64,000 bases of DNA. It comes from Acidovorax sp. DW039. GTDB lineage: Bacteria > Pseudomonadota > Gammaproteobacteria > Burkholderiales > Burkholderiaceae_C. Location: contig NZ_AP029019.1 in assembly GCF_037101375.1 (NCBI RefSeq), forward strand, positions 4,455,001 through 4,519,000, read 5' to 3'. Both the position numbers and the translations under genes were made by a program. Shown here piece after piece: positions 9,061-17,540 of the stretch (positions within the stretch are counted from its first letter, which is position 1; each line of letters starts with the position of its first letter). Under the pieces are notes generated by a model. That model ran no database searches and was not told the origin of the DNA. It saw nothing but the letters and a program-made list of their open reading frames with translations.

Positions 9061-10428
9061 TCAAATCTCCGCCCGCCCCAACCACTTCTCCCGCGCAATA
9101 TAAGCCCGCACCCCCAACCCCATGAACGGCTGCGGCGGCATACGCGTCGGCCCGCCCAACGCCAAGGCATGCGCCAACAACGGATGGTCCTGCCCCAGCG
9201 CCAAATCCGCCGCCAACGCCCCCAGGGCCGTGAACTTGACCACCCCCGCCCCATTGCACCCGGCGACGCCATGCACCTGCGGGGCCAACCGCCCCCAGCG
9301 CGGCGCGCCGTTGCGGGTGATGGCGATGGAGCCCTCCCAAAAATGCTCCAGCGCCACATCGCCCAGTTGCGGAAAACGCGCGGCAAACACGGCGGCATGC
9401 TCACGCCGCACCCGCTCACGCACCGCAGGGCTGACGCGGAAATGCGGCGCATATTCAAAGCCCTGGCGCACCAGAATGCGGTGATCATCCGTGTAGCGCA
9501 GCGTGGCGCCTGTCACGGCACTGGCGGGCGTCACGCCCCAGCCCTCGGGCGCGCCCAAGCGGCTGCGCTGCTCGGGCGTGAGCGGCGCGGTGAGCGAGCC
9601 GAAGGTGACCAGCGGAAACGTCTCCGCCCCCCAGGCACTGCCAAACAAGCCCAGCTGCTGCGCAAAGCCATTGGCCGCCAGCAGCAACTGCGGCGCACGC
9701 ACGCGGCCGTGCGGGGTATGCGCCACCACCTTGCCGCTGGATAGATCCAGCCGCTGTACCGGCGTTTGCTCGTGCAGGGTGACGTTGGCGGGCAGCGCAT
9801 CGGCCAGGCCCCGGCACAGCGCGGCGGGGTTGAGCAGCACGGTGCCCGGCGTGTAGAGCCCGGCAGCAAAGTAGCGGGTGCCCAGGCGTGCGGCCAGAGC
9901 ATTGCGGTCCAGCAATTCGTGCGGCGCACCCAGGGCGCGCAGCTCATCCACATGGTGCTGCAGCGTGCGCTCCGCGGCGGGCGATACGGCGCAGTGGTAC
10001 TTGCCTGCGCGGCGCCACTGGCAGTCGATGCGGTGCTGCGCCACCAGCCGCTCCAGGTCGTTCATGCCCGCCGTGAGCAAGGCCTGGTAGTGCGCGGCCT
10101 GGCGCAGCTCTTCAAGCGAGCTGCCAATGTTGTGCGGCACATCAATCGCAAAGCCCGAGTTGCGGCCCGAGGCGTTGTTGCCCACGGTGCCTGCATCCAC
10201 CACCACGATGTGGGCGTGCGGGCGCAGCTCGGCCAGGCGGCGCGCAGCGGCCAGGCCCGCAAAGCCCGCGCCCAGCACCAGCCAGTCGGCCTGCACATCG
10301 CCCTGCAGCGCGGGGCGTGGTGTGCGCGGGGGCAGGATGGCGGACCAGCCGTTGGTGGCGTCGTCGTGGGGCAGACGCAAAGGCCGGGAACCCTGCGAGG
10401 GCCGCAGGGTGAAATCCGCAGGCGCCAT
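9061..10428 (-). CDS. FAD-dependent oxidoreductase (DAO family)
   Basis: Flavoprotein of the glycine/D-amino-acid oxidase (DAO) family, 455 aa. The dinucleotide-binding motif VLGAGFAGLAAARRLAE sits near residue 50, followed by VVVDAGTVGNNASGRNSGFA, typical of FAD oxidases that deaminate amines or amino acids. A C-terminal GVAGCNGAGVVKFTALG stretch completes the FAD site. The ATG at 10426-10428 overlaps the holA stop (TGATG), so it is translated from the holA message; a GTG one codon earlier is the alternative start. The substrate cannot be read from sequence. Position between holA and proA is unusual. Confidence 0.85.
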   Translation of the reverse strand: MAPADFTLRPSQGSRPLRLPHDDATNGWSAILPPRTPRPALQGDVQADWLVLGAGFAGLAAARRLAELRPHAHIVVVDAGTVGNNASGRNSGFAIDVPHNIGSSLEELRQAAHYQALLTAGMNDLERLVAQHRIDCQWRRAGKYHCAVSPAAERTLQHHVDELRALGAPHELLDRNALAARLGTRYFAAGLYTPGTVLLNPAALCRGLADALPANVTLHEQTPVQRLDLSSGKVVAHTPHGRVRAPQLLLAANGFAQQLGLFGSAWGAETFPLVTFGSLTAPLTPEQRSRLGAPEGWGVTPASAVTGATLRYTDDHRILVRQGFEYAPHFRVSPAVRERVRREHAAVFAARFPQLGDVALEHFWEGSIAITRNGAPRWGRLAPQVHGVAGCNGAGVVKFTALGALAADLALGQDHPLLAHALALGGPTRMPPQPFMGLGVRAYIAREKWLGRAEI

Positions 10429-11483
10429 CACCGGGCCGCGCTGGTCAGACGGCAGAGCTGGAAGGCCAGACGCTGCAGGGCCTGCCAGCCGTCCTGCGGC
10501 CAGTCGGGCACCTTCAGGCCCTTGACGATGCCGTCCACGATGTGGGCGGATTGCAGCAGGCGCGCCAGGGCAGCATCGCTGGCCTTGGGCAGGATGCGTT
10601 CAAACAGCCGCTCCTTGGGGCCCCAGATGCGGTTCTCGCGCAGGGCCATGGGCAGGGGCTTGCCTGCGTTCATGGCGTCTTTCACGCGCTTCAGGGCACG
10701 GATGTCTTCGGCCAGCGCCCAGTGCACCAGCACTTCGGCCTCGCCCTCGGCCTGCAGGCCGTCCAGCATGCGCTGCACACGGCCGGTCTGCCCGGCCAGC
10801 ACCGATTCGGACAGCTTGAACACGTCATAGCGCGCCACGTTGAGCACGGCGGCTTCGACTTGGGCTTGCGTCAATTCACCCGCCGGGTGCAGCAGGGCGA
10901 GCTTTTGAATCTCCTGGTGCGCAGCCAGCAGGTTGCCTTCCACCCGGTCGGCAAAGAACTGCAGGGTGCGCTGGCCTTCCTCGCCCGCCACCACGCGCTG
11001 ACCCTGTGCTGCCAGACGCTGGGCAATCCACTGCGGCAACTGGCCGCGCTCGATGGGGTCGATCTGGATGGAGATGCCGTTGCCCTCCAGCGCGGCGAAC
11101 CAGGCGCCGGTCTTGGTGGCTTTATCGAGGCGCGGCAGCATGACCATGGTGAGCGTGCTGTCGTTGCCCCGGGCCGATTCGGCCACCTGCTGCAGCGCCA
11201 CACTGCCATCTTTGCCGGGCTTGCCCGAGGGGATGCGGATTTCGACGATCTGCTTGTCAGCAAACAGGCTCAAGCTTCCGCCTGCGGCGAGCACGGCGCT
11301 CCAGTCAAAGTGGGCACCGGCCACGGTGTAGCTGCTGCGCTCGGTGTAGCCCTGGGTGCGGGCGGTGGCGCGGATGGCGTCTGCGGCTTCCTGCTGCAGC
11401 AAGGGCTCGTCGCCGTGCAGCACGTACAGCGGCGCCAGGCCCTTTTGGAGATGTGTGTGAAGTTGGGCCAAAGCGACTTGCAT
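10428..11483 (-). CDS. holA: DNA polymerase III subunit delta
   Basis: Clamp-loader delta subunit, which opens the beta sliding clamp; 351 aa. Family features: N-terminal AAA+-like domain with LAPLYVLHGDEPLLQQEAADAIR near residue 20, IVEIRIPSGKPGKDG, and the C-terminal collar domain with VFKLSESVLAGQTGRVQRML. The ATG at 11481-11483 (MQVALAQLH) is preferred to a TTG two codons earlier. In related genomes holA directly follows lptE; here lptE is 15 kb away, beyond the accessory block. Confidence 0.93.
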   Translation of the reverse strand: MQVALAQLHTHLQKGLAPLYVLHGDEPLLQQEAADAIRATARTQGYTERSSYTVAGAHFDWSAVLAAGGSLSLFADKQIVEIRIPSGKPGKDGSVALQQVAESARGNDSTLTMVMLPRLDKATKTGAWFAALEGNGISIQIDPIERGQLPQWIAQRLAAQGQRVVAGEEGQRTLQFFADRVEGNLLAAHQEIQKLALLHPAGELTQAQVEAAVLNVARYDVFKLSESVLAGQTGRVQRMLDGLQAEGEAEVLVHWALAEDIRALKRVKDAMNAGKPLPMALRENRIWGPKERLFERILPKASDAALARLLQSAHIVDGIVKGLKVPDWPQDGWQALQRLAFQLCRLTSAAR

Positions 11484-11523
11484 GGGCAAAGTTTATCGCC
11501 CCCCGGCTCACACTCCGGGGGTA

Positions 11524-11582
11524 TGGCCTTATTGGGCTCCAGCGCTTGACAGACAAGCGCAAGCAGCTATCAACTCAATAGC
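11524..11582 (+). repeat. Dispersed hairpin repeat, copy 4
   Basis: GGCCTTATTGGGCTCC, then stem 1 AGCGCTTGACAGACAAGCGC, then AGCAGCTATCAACTCAATAGC with both arms of stem 2 intact. It marks the junction between holA and the accessory block. Confidence 0.85.
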
Positions 11583-11619
11583 ACCCACCCGCGCATGCCT
11601 CCACAGGCGAGCCCCCGCC

Positions 11620-13383
11620 TCAGAAGCTCTCCCACTCATCATCACTCCCCTTGCCCGCTGCAGGTGCAGGCGCCGCGGCCTTGGCCGGTGCGGGCGCCTT
11701 GGCGCTGCTGGTGAGCTTGGCCGCTGGCGCTGCCTTGGGGGCCGCCACAGCCTTGGCGGGAGCGGGGGCAAAGCGCTGGGCCGGTGTGGGGCGGGGTGCA
11801 GGCGCCGGAGCCGGGATGGCGGCACGGGCACTGCCGCTGGACCCCACGTTGAACACGGCCACCACTTCGGCCAGCCGCTGCGCCTGGTCGCGCATGGAGG
11901 CTGCGGCTGCGGTGGATTCTTCCACCAGCGCGGCGTTTTGCTGGGTCATCTGGTCCAGGTTGGCCACGGCCTGGTTGACCTGGGCAATGCCGTCGCGTTG
12001 TTCTGTAGACGATGCGGTGATTTCGCCAATGAGGTCGCTGACGCGGCGCACGCTGGCGACGATTTCGTCCATGGTCTTGCCGGCCTGGGCGACTTGTTCG
12101 GAGCCGCTTTCAACGTTTTCGACCGATTTGCCAATGAGGGTCTTGATTTCCTTGGCGGCTTCGGCGCTGCGCCCGGCCAGGTTGCGTACTTCGCTGGCCA
12201 CCACGGCAAAGCCGCGGCCTTGTTCGCCTGCGCGGGCGGCTTCCACGGCGGCGTTCAGCGCCAGGATGTTGGTCTGGAAGGCAATGCCGTCAATGACGCC
12301 GATGATGTCGCTGATCTTGCGGCTGCTTTCGGTGATCTGCTGCATGCTGGTGACCACCTGGCCCACCACTTCGCCACCGCGGGCGGCGGCCTGGGCGGCG
12401 GTGCCTGCAAGCTGGTTGGCCTGGCGGGCGGTGTCGGCAGACTGGGTGACGGTGGCGGTGAGTTCCTCCATGCTCGATGCGGTTTCTTCGAGGTTGGCGG
12501 CGGTTTGTTCGGTGCGGGCAGAGAGGTCGTGGTTGCCGTTGGCGATTTCGATGGAGGCGGAGGAGACGGAGTCCACGCCCTGGCGCACTTCGCTGACCAC
12601 GCCGCGCAGGCGGGCGGACATGTCGGAGAGGGCGCGCAGCATCTGGCCGAGTTCGTCTTTGCGGCTGGAGTGCAACTCGCGGGTGAGGTCGCCTGCGGCG
12701 ATGGCGTTGGCGGTTTCTACCGCCTGCCGCAGCGGCTCGGTGATCGAGCGCACCAGCCACCAGGCCGCCAGCGCGCCCAGGGCAAACACCAGCAGGGCCG
12801 TAAAGCCGCTGATCACCCCGGCACGGATGCGCTGGGCTGTGGCCTCTTCGCGCACGGCGTCACGGCGGCGTTCCAGCACGGCGATGAAATCGTCCTGCGT
12901 CTTGAGGTAGCGCGCCACCATGGGCGTGAGCTGCTCGTCGGCGTAGCGCTGGGTTTCCACGCCGTCGCCTGCGCCCTTGAGCTCCCAGGTTTTGGCTGTG
13001 GCCGCCAGAACCAGTTTGCGCTCGGCCAGCACCTTGTCGAGCGCGGCCTTTTCTTCCGGCTCGGTGGCGCTGGCCACGATGCTTTCCTGAATCTTGTTGA
13101 TGCCGCCAATGATTTCTTTCACGCGGGCGTCGTATTGCTGGGCCAGCACGGCATCGGTGGTCACCGCACCACCCATCACCATGTTGACCGCCGTTTCCGT
13201 CGCGCCGCGCCAGCGCACCGCGGCCACCACGCGGGCATCAATCTCCACCACAGCGTCCATGGCACGGGCCATGGTGGAGTTGCCACGGTTTTGGGCCACG
13301 CCCGACACCACGGCCATGGCAACCATCAAACCCAGAAACGCAAACCAGAGCTTGCGTGAAACAGAAATATTGTCGAGCTGCAT
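11620..13383 (-). CDS. Methyl-accepting chemotaxis protein
   Basis: Inner-membrane chemoreceptor, 587 aa. TM1 at about 12-32, periplasmic helical sensor domain ~33-188 (4HB type), TM2 ~189-211, HAMP ~212-265, then the coiled-coil signalling domain with the hairpin-tip motif [20 protein letters not shown] and [19 protein letters not shown]. An Ala/Pro-rich flexible tail of ~55 residues ends in EWESF, a CheR/CheB tethering pentapeptide. The start MQLDNISVS at 13381-13383 has GGAGAC upstream; the frame extends 23 codons further without support. Divergent from ornithine cyclodeaminase/arginase, which suggests but does not prove sensing of an amino acid. Confidence 0.92.
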   Translation of the reverse strand: MQLDNISVSRKLWFAFLGLMVAMAVVSGVAQNRGNSTMARAMDAVVEIDARVVAAVRWRGATETAVNMVMGGAVTTDAVLAQQYDARVKEIIGGINKIQESIVASATEPEEKAALDKVLAERKLVLAATAKTWELKGAGDGVETQRYADEQLTPMVARYLKTQDDFIAVLERRRDAVREEATAQRIRAGVISGFTALLVFALGALAAWWLVRSITEPLRQAVETANAIAAGDLTRELHSSRKDELGQMLRALSDMSARLRGVVSEVRQGVDSVSSASIEIANGNHDLSARTEQTAANLEETASSMEELTATVTQSADTARQANQLAGTAAQAAARGGEVVGQVVTSMQQITESSRKISDIIGVIDGIAFQTNILALNAAVEAARAGEQGRGFAVVASEVRNLAGRSAEAAKEIKTLIGKSVENVESGSEQVAQAGKTMDEIVASVRRVSDLIGEITASSTEQRDGIAQVNQAVANLDQMTQQNAALVEESTAAAASMRDQAQRLAEVVAVFNVGSSGSARAAIPAPAPAPRPTPAQRFAPAPAKAVAAPKAAPAAKLTSSAKAPAPAKAAAPAPAAGKGSDDEWESF

Positions 13384-13545
13384 CGTGTCTCCAGCGTTCA
13401 GATATGCATTCGGAGGCAAGGCACGGCGAATGCACCTTGCCATCCGAAACATTCAATTACAAACACTGGAAGCCTAAGCGACTGCGGCGCTGTGATGCAC
13501 CGGTTTGACACAGGGAAAAACCCTCAGCACGCCCCTGCCCACACC

Positions 13546-13560
13546 ACTTGTACGACAAGT
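13546..13560. promoter_or_regulatory. Palindrome ACTTGTACGACAAGT, GntR/FadR-type operator candidate
   Basis: Perfect 6-3-6 inverted repeat. Its core TTGTACGACAA fits the T-N-G-T-N3-A-C-N-A pattern bound by FadR-subgroup GntR regulators. It lies 163 bp before the chemoreceptor start and 263 bp before ocd. Confidence 0.4.
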
Positions 13561-13724
13561 TGGTCCTTGCACACGCGGGCTGCTGCCTTGATTGCGTCGC
13601 GCCACATTTGGCATTCGCATTGATCAAAACGTTCAATACACCAAACAAACTGGGCACTTTCTGCGCTGTTCATTGGCATTGGCTGACAGCAAAATTTTTC
13701 CATCACGCGCCCAATCGTTCTGCC

Positions 13725-13745
13725 AACAGGTTCCAGGAACCTGTT
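13725..13745. promoter_or_regulatory. 21-bp palindrome upstream of ocd
   Basis: Arms AACAGGTTCC and GGAACCTGTT flank a single A, a perfect inverted repeat 78 bp before the ocd ATG. A third half-site, GAACCTGT, occurs at 13764-13771. The geometry suits an operator for arginine/ornithine catabolism; the cognate regulator is unknown. Confidence 0.45.
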
Positions 13746-13822
13746 CAAACAGCCATCCTGGCTGAACCTGTCAACGCAGAGCCCTTTTTCACCGGGGCGT
13801 GAGCCAACAGGAGGAGACAACC

Positions 13823-14977
13823 ATGGTGAACTATCTGGGCGTGGGCGGTGTCCGGCAACTGGTGCAGCGCACAGGCCTGCGCCAGTTTCTGGAACTGCTG
13901 ACCGAAGCCATTGCGCACGACTACCGCCGCTGGGAGCAGTTCGACAAATCACCCCGGCATGCCATCCACTCCCCGGTCGGGGTGATTGAGCTGATGCCGA
14001 CCAGCGATGGGCAGCTGTACTGCTTCAAATACGTCAATGGCCACCCCAAGAACACGGCCGAGGGGTTGCTCACCGTCACGGCCTTTGGCGTGCTCGCCGA
14101 TGTGGACACCGGCTACCCCCTGCTGCTGAGCGAGCTGACCTTGACCACGGCACTGCGCACCGCCGCCATGTCGGCCCTGGCGGCACGCCACATGGCCCGG
14201 CCCGACAGCCGCAGCATGGCGCTGATTGGCAACGGTGCGCAAAGCGAGTTCCAGGCGCTGGCCTTCTACCACCTGCTGGGCATTCGCCGTTTGCAGTTGT
14301 TTGACGTGGATGCCGGGGCCACTGCCAAACTGGCGCGCCACCTGCACAGCCTGGGTCTGCCGGGGCTGGAGGTGCAGCGCTCCGCCAGCGTAGCCGATGC
14401 GGTGCGTGGCTGCGACATTGTGACCACGGTGACGGCCGACAAACGCAATGCCACCATCCTGCTGCCGGAGATGATCGAGCCTGGCATGCACCTCAATGCC
14501 GTGGGCGGTGACTGCCCCGGCAAGACCGAACTGCACCCCGCCATCCTGCAGCGGCCCGACGCGCGCGTGGTGGTGGAGTTTGAGCCCCAGTCGCGCATTG
14601 AGGGAGAGATTCAGCAACTGCCCGCCAGCTTTGCCGTCACCGAGTTCGCCCAGGTGGTGCAAGGGCATGCGCCAGGGCGCAGCCACGCGGGCGAAGTCAC
14701 GGTGTTTGACTCGGTGGGCTTTGCGCTGGAAGATTTCTCGGCCCTGCGGTTGCTGCACAGCCTGTTGGGATCGCACCCCGACCTGGCAACTCCACTGGAC
14801 CTGATTCCCGACATGCAAGACCCCAAAGATCTCTTTGGCGTACTGCAAGGCGCATCACACTTCAGCCCACAGTCGGCAAAAAACGCTGCCCCCGCCACTG
14901 CACCAACCAACACGCCAAAAGCGCCCCTTCCCTCCGTCACCACTCCACCTGCTGCAGAAGTCTTGAACACACCATGA
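13823..14977 (+). CDS. Ornithine cyclodeaminase
   Basis: Mu-crystallin/OCD-family enzyme converting L-ornithine to L-proline and ammonia with bound NAD. 384 aa, slightly longer than usual because of a Pro/Ala/Thr-rich C-terminal tail of about 35 residues. Motifs: LTTALRTAAMSALAARHMARP, the NAD-binding ALIGNGAQSEFQALAFYHLL and HLNAVGGDCPGKTELHP with the catalytic Asp. The start is decided by the strong ribosome site GGAGGAG at 13810-13816 before ATGGTGAACTAT; a GTG eight codons earlier is less likely. It overlaps arginase by ATGA, giving a two-step arginine to proline route. Confidence 0.92.
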   Translation: MVNYLGVGGVRQLVQRTGLRQFLELLTEAIAHDYRRWEQFDKSPRHAIHSPVGVIELMPTSDGQLYCFKYVNGHPKNTAEGLLTVTAFGVLADVDTGYPLLLSELTLTTALRTAAMSALAARHMARPDSRSMALIGNGAQSEFQALAFYHLLGIRRLQLFDVDAGATAKLARHLHSLGLPGLEVQRSASVADAVRGCDIVTTVTADKRNATILLPEMIEPGMHLNAVGGDCPGKTELHPAILQRPDARVVVEFEPQSRIEGEIQQLPASFAVTEFAQVVQGHAPGRSHAGEVTVFDSVGFALEDFSALRLLHSLLGSHPDLATPLDLIPDMQDPKDLFGVLQGASHFSPQSAKNAAPATAPTNTPKAPLPSVTTPPAAEVLNTP

Positions 14978-15957
14978 ACCACGCACCCCACCCGCACCAT
15001 GCCCAACACCCCGAGGTGCTGCGGCCCGCCCGCCCCACCAGCCTGATTGGCGCCCCCACTGACGTGGGCGCTGGCGCACGCGGCGCATCGATGGGCCCTG
15101 AGGCCCTGCGCGTGGCCGGGCTGCAGGCGGCGCTGGAATCGCACGGCCTGCAGGTGTTTGACCGCGGCAACCTCAGCGGCCCGGCCAACCCGTGGCAGCC
15201 GCCGCTGGAGGGCTACCGCCATCTGCCCGAGGTGGTGCAGTGGAACCGGCTGGTGTACGAAGCGGTATACGCGGAGCTGCAGCTGGGCCACCTGCCCATC
15301 TTGCTGGGTGGCGACCACAGCCTGGGCCTGGGCAGCATCAGCGCCGTGGCCCGGCACTGTGCCGAAGTGGGCAAAAAGCTGCGTGTGCTGTGGCTGGATG
15401 CGCATGCCGACTTCAACACCAGCGCGCTGACGCCCAGCGGCAACGTGCACGGCATGCCCGTGGCGTGCCTGTGCGGCTTTGGCCCGGCAGAGCTGACACA
15501 GCTGGCGGCCATGCCCGGGGGCAGTGCGGCGCTGCACCCTTCGCAAATCCGGCAAATCGGCATCCGCAGTGTGGACGCGGGCGAGAAGCGCTTTGTGCAC
15601 GAGCAGGGCCTGGAGGTGTTTGACATGCGCGCCATCGACGAGGTGGGCATGCGCCAGGTGATGGAACGCGCGCTGGCAGGCATGGACGCCCACACCCACC
15701 TGCATGTGAGCTTTGACGTGGATTTTCTGGACCCCGATATCGCCCCAGGCGTAGGCACCACCGTGCCCGGCGGCCCCACCTACCGCGAAGCACAGCTGTG
15801 CATGGAGATGATTGCCGACAGTGGCCGCCTGGCCTCGCTCGACATCGTGGAGCTGAACCCGGCCCTGGACGTGCGCAACAAGACCGCCGTGCTGGCGGTG
15901 GACCTGGTGGAGTCGCTGTTTGGCAAGAGCACGCTGATGCGTACGCGGCCGGTGTGA
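14974..15957 (+). CDS. rocF: Arginase
   Basis: Mn2+-dependent hydrolysis of L-arginine to L-ornithine and urea; 327 aa of the ureohydrolase fold. The metal-binding motifs are intact: GGDHSLGLG, WLDAHADFNT, SGNVHGMP and SFDVDFLDPDIAPG. The first ~20 residues are His/Pro-rich (MNHAPHPHHAQHPEV) and may be a disordered lead. It is translationally coupled to ornithine cyclodeaminase, so the pair forms an arginine-ornithine-proline pathway. No urease genes are in the window. A hairpin-repeat copy follows the stop by a few bases. Confidence 0.93.
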   Translation: MNHAPHPHHAQHPEVLRPARPTSLIGAPTDVGAGARGASMGPEALRVAGLQAALESHGLQVFDRGNLSGPANPWQPPLEGYRHLPEVVQWNRLVYEAVYAELQLGHLPILLGGDHSLGLGSISAVARHCAEVGKKLRVLWLDAHADFNTSALTPSGNVHGMPVACLCGFGPAELTQLAAMPGGSAALHPSQIRQIGIRSVDAGEKRFVHEQGLEVFDMRAIDEVGMRQVMERALAGMDAHTHLHVSFDVDFLDPDIAPGVGTTVPGGPTYREAQLCMEMIADSGRLASLDIVELNPALDVRNKTAVLAVDLVESLFGKSTLMRTRPV

Positions 15958-15963
15958 TGGCGG

Positions 15964-16025
15964 TTAGCTATTAAAAAGATAGCTGCCTGCGCTGGATGTA
16001 TAAGCGCAGGCAGCGCTTTTCCTTC
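15964..16025 (-). repeat. Dispersed hairpin repeat, copy 5
   Basis: On the minus strand: GCGCTTATACATCCAGCGC stem, AGGCAGCTATC, and TTAATAGCT closing stem 2. It lies between the convergent arginase and kinase genes, where it could also act as a shared 3' hairpin. Confidence 0.8.
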
Positions 16026-16049
16026 AAGCCCGCATGACGGCAAAACGGG

Positions 16050-17030
16050 TCATGGCCCGGGCATCACCGCCCGCACCTGCTCGGCCGTGGGCAGGGGGGC
16101 CACCGCACCAAAGCCCTGCACGGTGAGCGATGCGGCCGCGTTGGCATAACGCACGGCAGCCGCCAAGTCGTCACCCAACGCCAGCCGCGCCAGCAGGTTG
16201 CCATCAAAGCAGTCGCCCGCCCCCGTGGCATCCACCAGCGCCACGCTGCGGCCCGGCACACGCTGGCGGGGCACGGCGGGGTCGGTGCTGCTCAGCAACA
16301 CCCCATCGGCTCCGAGCTTGACGACCACCGTGGCTGCGCCCTGCGCATGGCCCCAGTCGGCAATCGCATCGGCGTCGTGCAGGCCCAGCAGCGCGGCCAT
16401 GTCATCGAGCCCCGGCAGGAAGATGTCGCACAGCGACACCGCATGCGCGATGCAGGCCCGCGCCCGCGCCAGCGGCCAGAGCTTGAGGCGCAGGTTGGGG
16501 TCAAACGCCACGCGCGCACCGGCGGCCCGGGCCACGCGCATGGCCTCATAGGCCGTGTCGCACGCCGATGCCGAAACGGCCAGCGAGATGCCCGACACAT
16601 GCAGGATGCGGCACTGCTGCAGCACGGTGGCGGGCCCATTCGCCGATGCATCCGTCGACGTCTGTTCCAGCCACGCGGGTGCCATGCGGCTGGCGGCCGA
16701 GCCTGCACGCAGGTAGCTGAACTCGTGCCCTGCTGCGCCGTGCGTCACAAAGTAGATGCCGGTGGGGTGCTGCGCATCGCGCTCCACCGCCGTGGTGTCC
16801 ACACCCTCGCGCGCCCACAGGTCCAGCAGGGCCTGGCCAAAGGCATCGCTGCCCAGGCGGGTGAGGTACGCCGTGCGTGCGCCCGCGCGGGCGGCAGCGA
16901 TCACGGCGTTGCTGGTGTCGCCCCCAAAGCCCTGCAGGTATTGCGGCTCGCCGGGGCGGGTCTGGTTGAACTCCACCAGCGCCTCGCCCAGCGCCACCAC
17001 ATCCCACACGGGTTGTTTGGCCGTGGTCAT
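16050..17030 (-). CDS. kdgK: PfkB-family sugar kinase, probable 2-dehydro-3-deoxygluconokinase
   Basis: Cytosolic ribokinase-fold kinase, 326 aa. It has the PfkB signatures GFGGDTSNAVIAAARAGA (N-terminal) and VDATGAGDCFDGNLLA (C-terminal anion hole, with catalytic Asp in GAGDCF). The closest family by overall character is KdgK, which phosphorylates 2-keto-3-deoxygluconate to KDPG; a ribokinase- or fructokinase-like substrate cannot be excluded. It starts 3 bp after the ridA stop on the same strand, so ridA and this kinase form one transcript, divergent from the ABC transporter operon. This places a sugar-acid kinase with a deaminase cluster. Confidence 0.85.
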   Translation of the reverse strand: MTTAKQPVWDVVALGEALVEFNQTRPGEPQYLQGFGGDTSNAVIAAARAGARTAYLTRLGSDAFGQALLDLWAREGVDTTAVERDAQHPTGIYFVTHGAAGHEFSYLRAGSAASRMAPAWLEQTSTDASANGPATVLQQCRILHVSGISLAVSASACDTAYEAMRVARAAGARVAFDPNLRLKLWPLARARACIAHAVSLCDIFLPGLDDMAALLGLHDADAIADWGHAQGAATVVVKLGADGVLLSSTDPAVPRQRVPGRSVALVDATGAGDCFDGNLLARLALGDDLAAAVRYANAAASLTVQGFGAVAPLPTAEQVRAVMPGP

Positions 17031-17033
17031 GGC

Positions 17034-17423
17034 TCAGCCGCGCGGCTTGTAGGCCGTCACGTCGATCTCGACCTTGGCGTCGATCATCAGGCGCGATTCG
17101 ACGGTGGAGCGTGCGGGGCGGTGGTCGCCAAAACACTCCATGTACACGCGGTTGAAGCTGCCAAAGTCGCGCGCATCGGCCAGCCAGACGCTGACTTTGG
17201 CCACATCGGCCAGCGTGCAGTCGGCCAGGGCCAGCGCGTCCTTCACACGCTGGAACACCTGGCGCGTCTGCGCTTCGATGCCTCCCACGATGACTTGGCC
17301 TTGGTCATCGGTGGGCACCTGGCCGGACACAAAAACGAAATCGCCCGCGCGAGTGGCGGGCGAGAGGGGACGGGCCAGGCGGTCGGAAGCGACGGGGGAT
17401 TGGCCAAGGGTTTCTACTGGCAT
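17034..17423 (-). CDS. RidA-family enamine/imine deaminase
   Basis: 129-aa YjgF/YER057c/UK114 (Rid) protein. RidA hydrolyses reactive enamine/imine intermediates released by PLP-dependent dehydratases to keto acids and ammonia. Visible motifs are AGDFVFVSGQVPTDDQGQV and the C-terminal HRPARSTVESRLM with the conserved active-site Arg. The ATG at 17421-17423 has a strong AAAGGAG; a much longer same-frame ORF upstream is antisense to the binding-protein gene and not real. Co-directional with the kinase, divergent from the transporter and a PLP deaminase, whose intermediates it could clear. Confidence 0.92.
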   Translation of the reverse strand: MPVETLGQSPVASDRLARPLSPATRAGDFVFVSGQVPTDDQGQVIVGGIEAQTRQVFQRVKDALALADCTLADVAKVSVWLADARDFGSFNRVYMECFGDHRPARSTVESRLMIDAKVEIDVTAYKPRG

Positions 17424-17540
17424 GGAAAACACTCCTTTGAGTAAAGATATTACACACTTCCTTCCAGAAATGCCCGTCTCATTGGTAATTCTGGCATCGA
17501 ACGTGCTTTTACATGTAATCCTATTACTTCGAGGTGCGCA
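17424..17540. promoter_or_regulatory. Divergent promoter region with GTAAT-type operator
   Basis: 117 bp between ridA and the binding-protein gene. It contains the perfect palindrome GTAATCCTATTAC at 17515-17527, just upstream of the GAGGTG ribosome site, plus half-sites ATTAC at 17449-17453 and GTAAT at 17485-17489. The RpiR regulator encoded at 24352 is the obvious candidate to bind here (inference). Confidence 0.5.

Larger units (their letters stand above)
13384..13822. promoter_or_regulatory. Divergent control region, chemoreceptor / ocd-arginase
   Basis: A 439-bp gene-free stretch between divergent start codons. It holds the ribosome sites of both genes and two perfect palindromes, listed separately at 13546 and 13725. 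No regulator gene is adjacent, although ornithine cyclodeaminase genes often have one. No further open frame here looks real. Confidence 0.6.
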
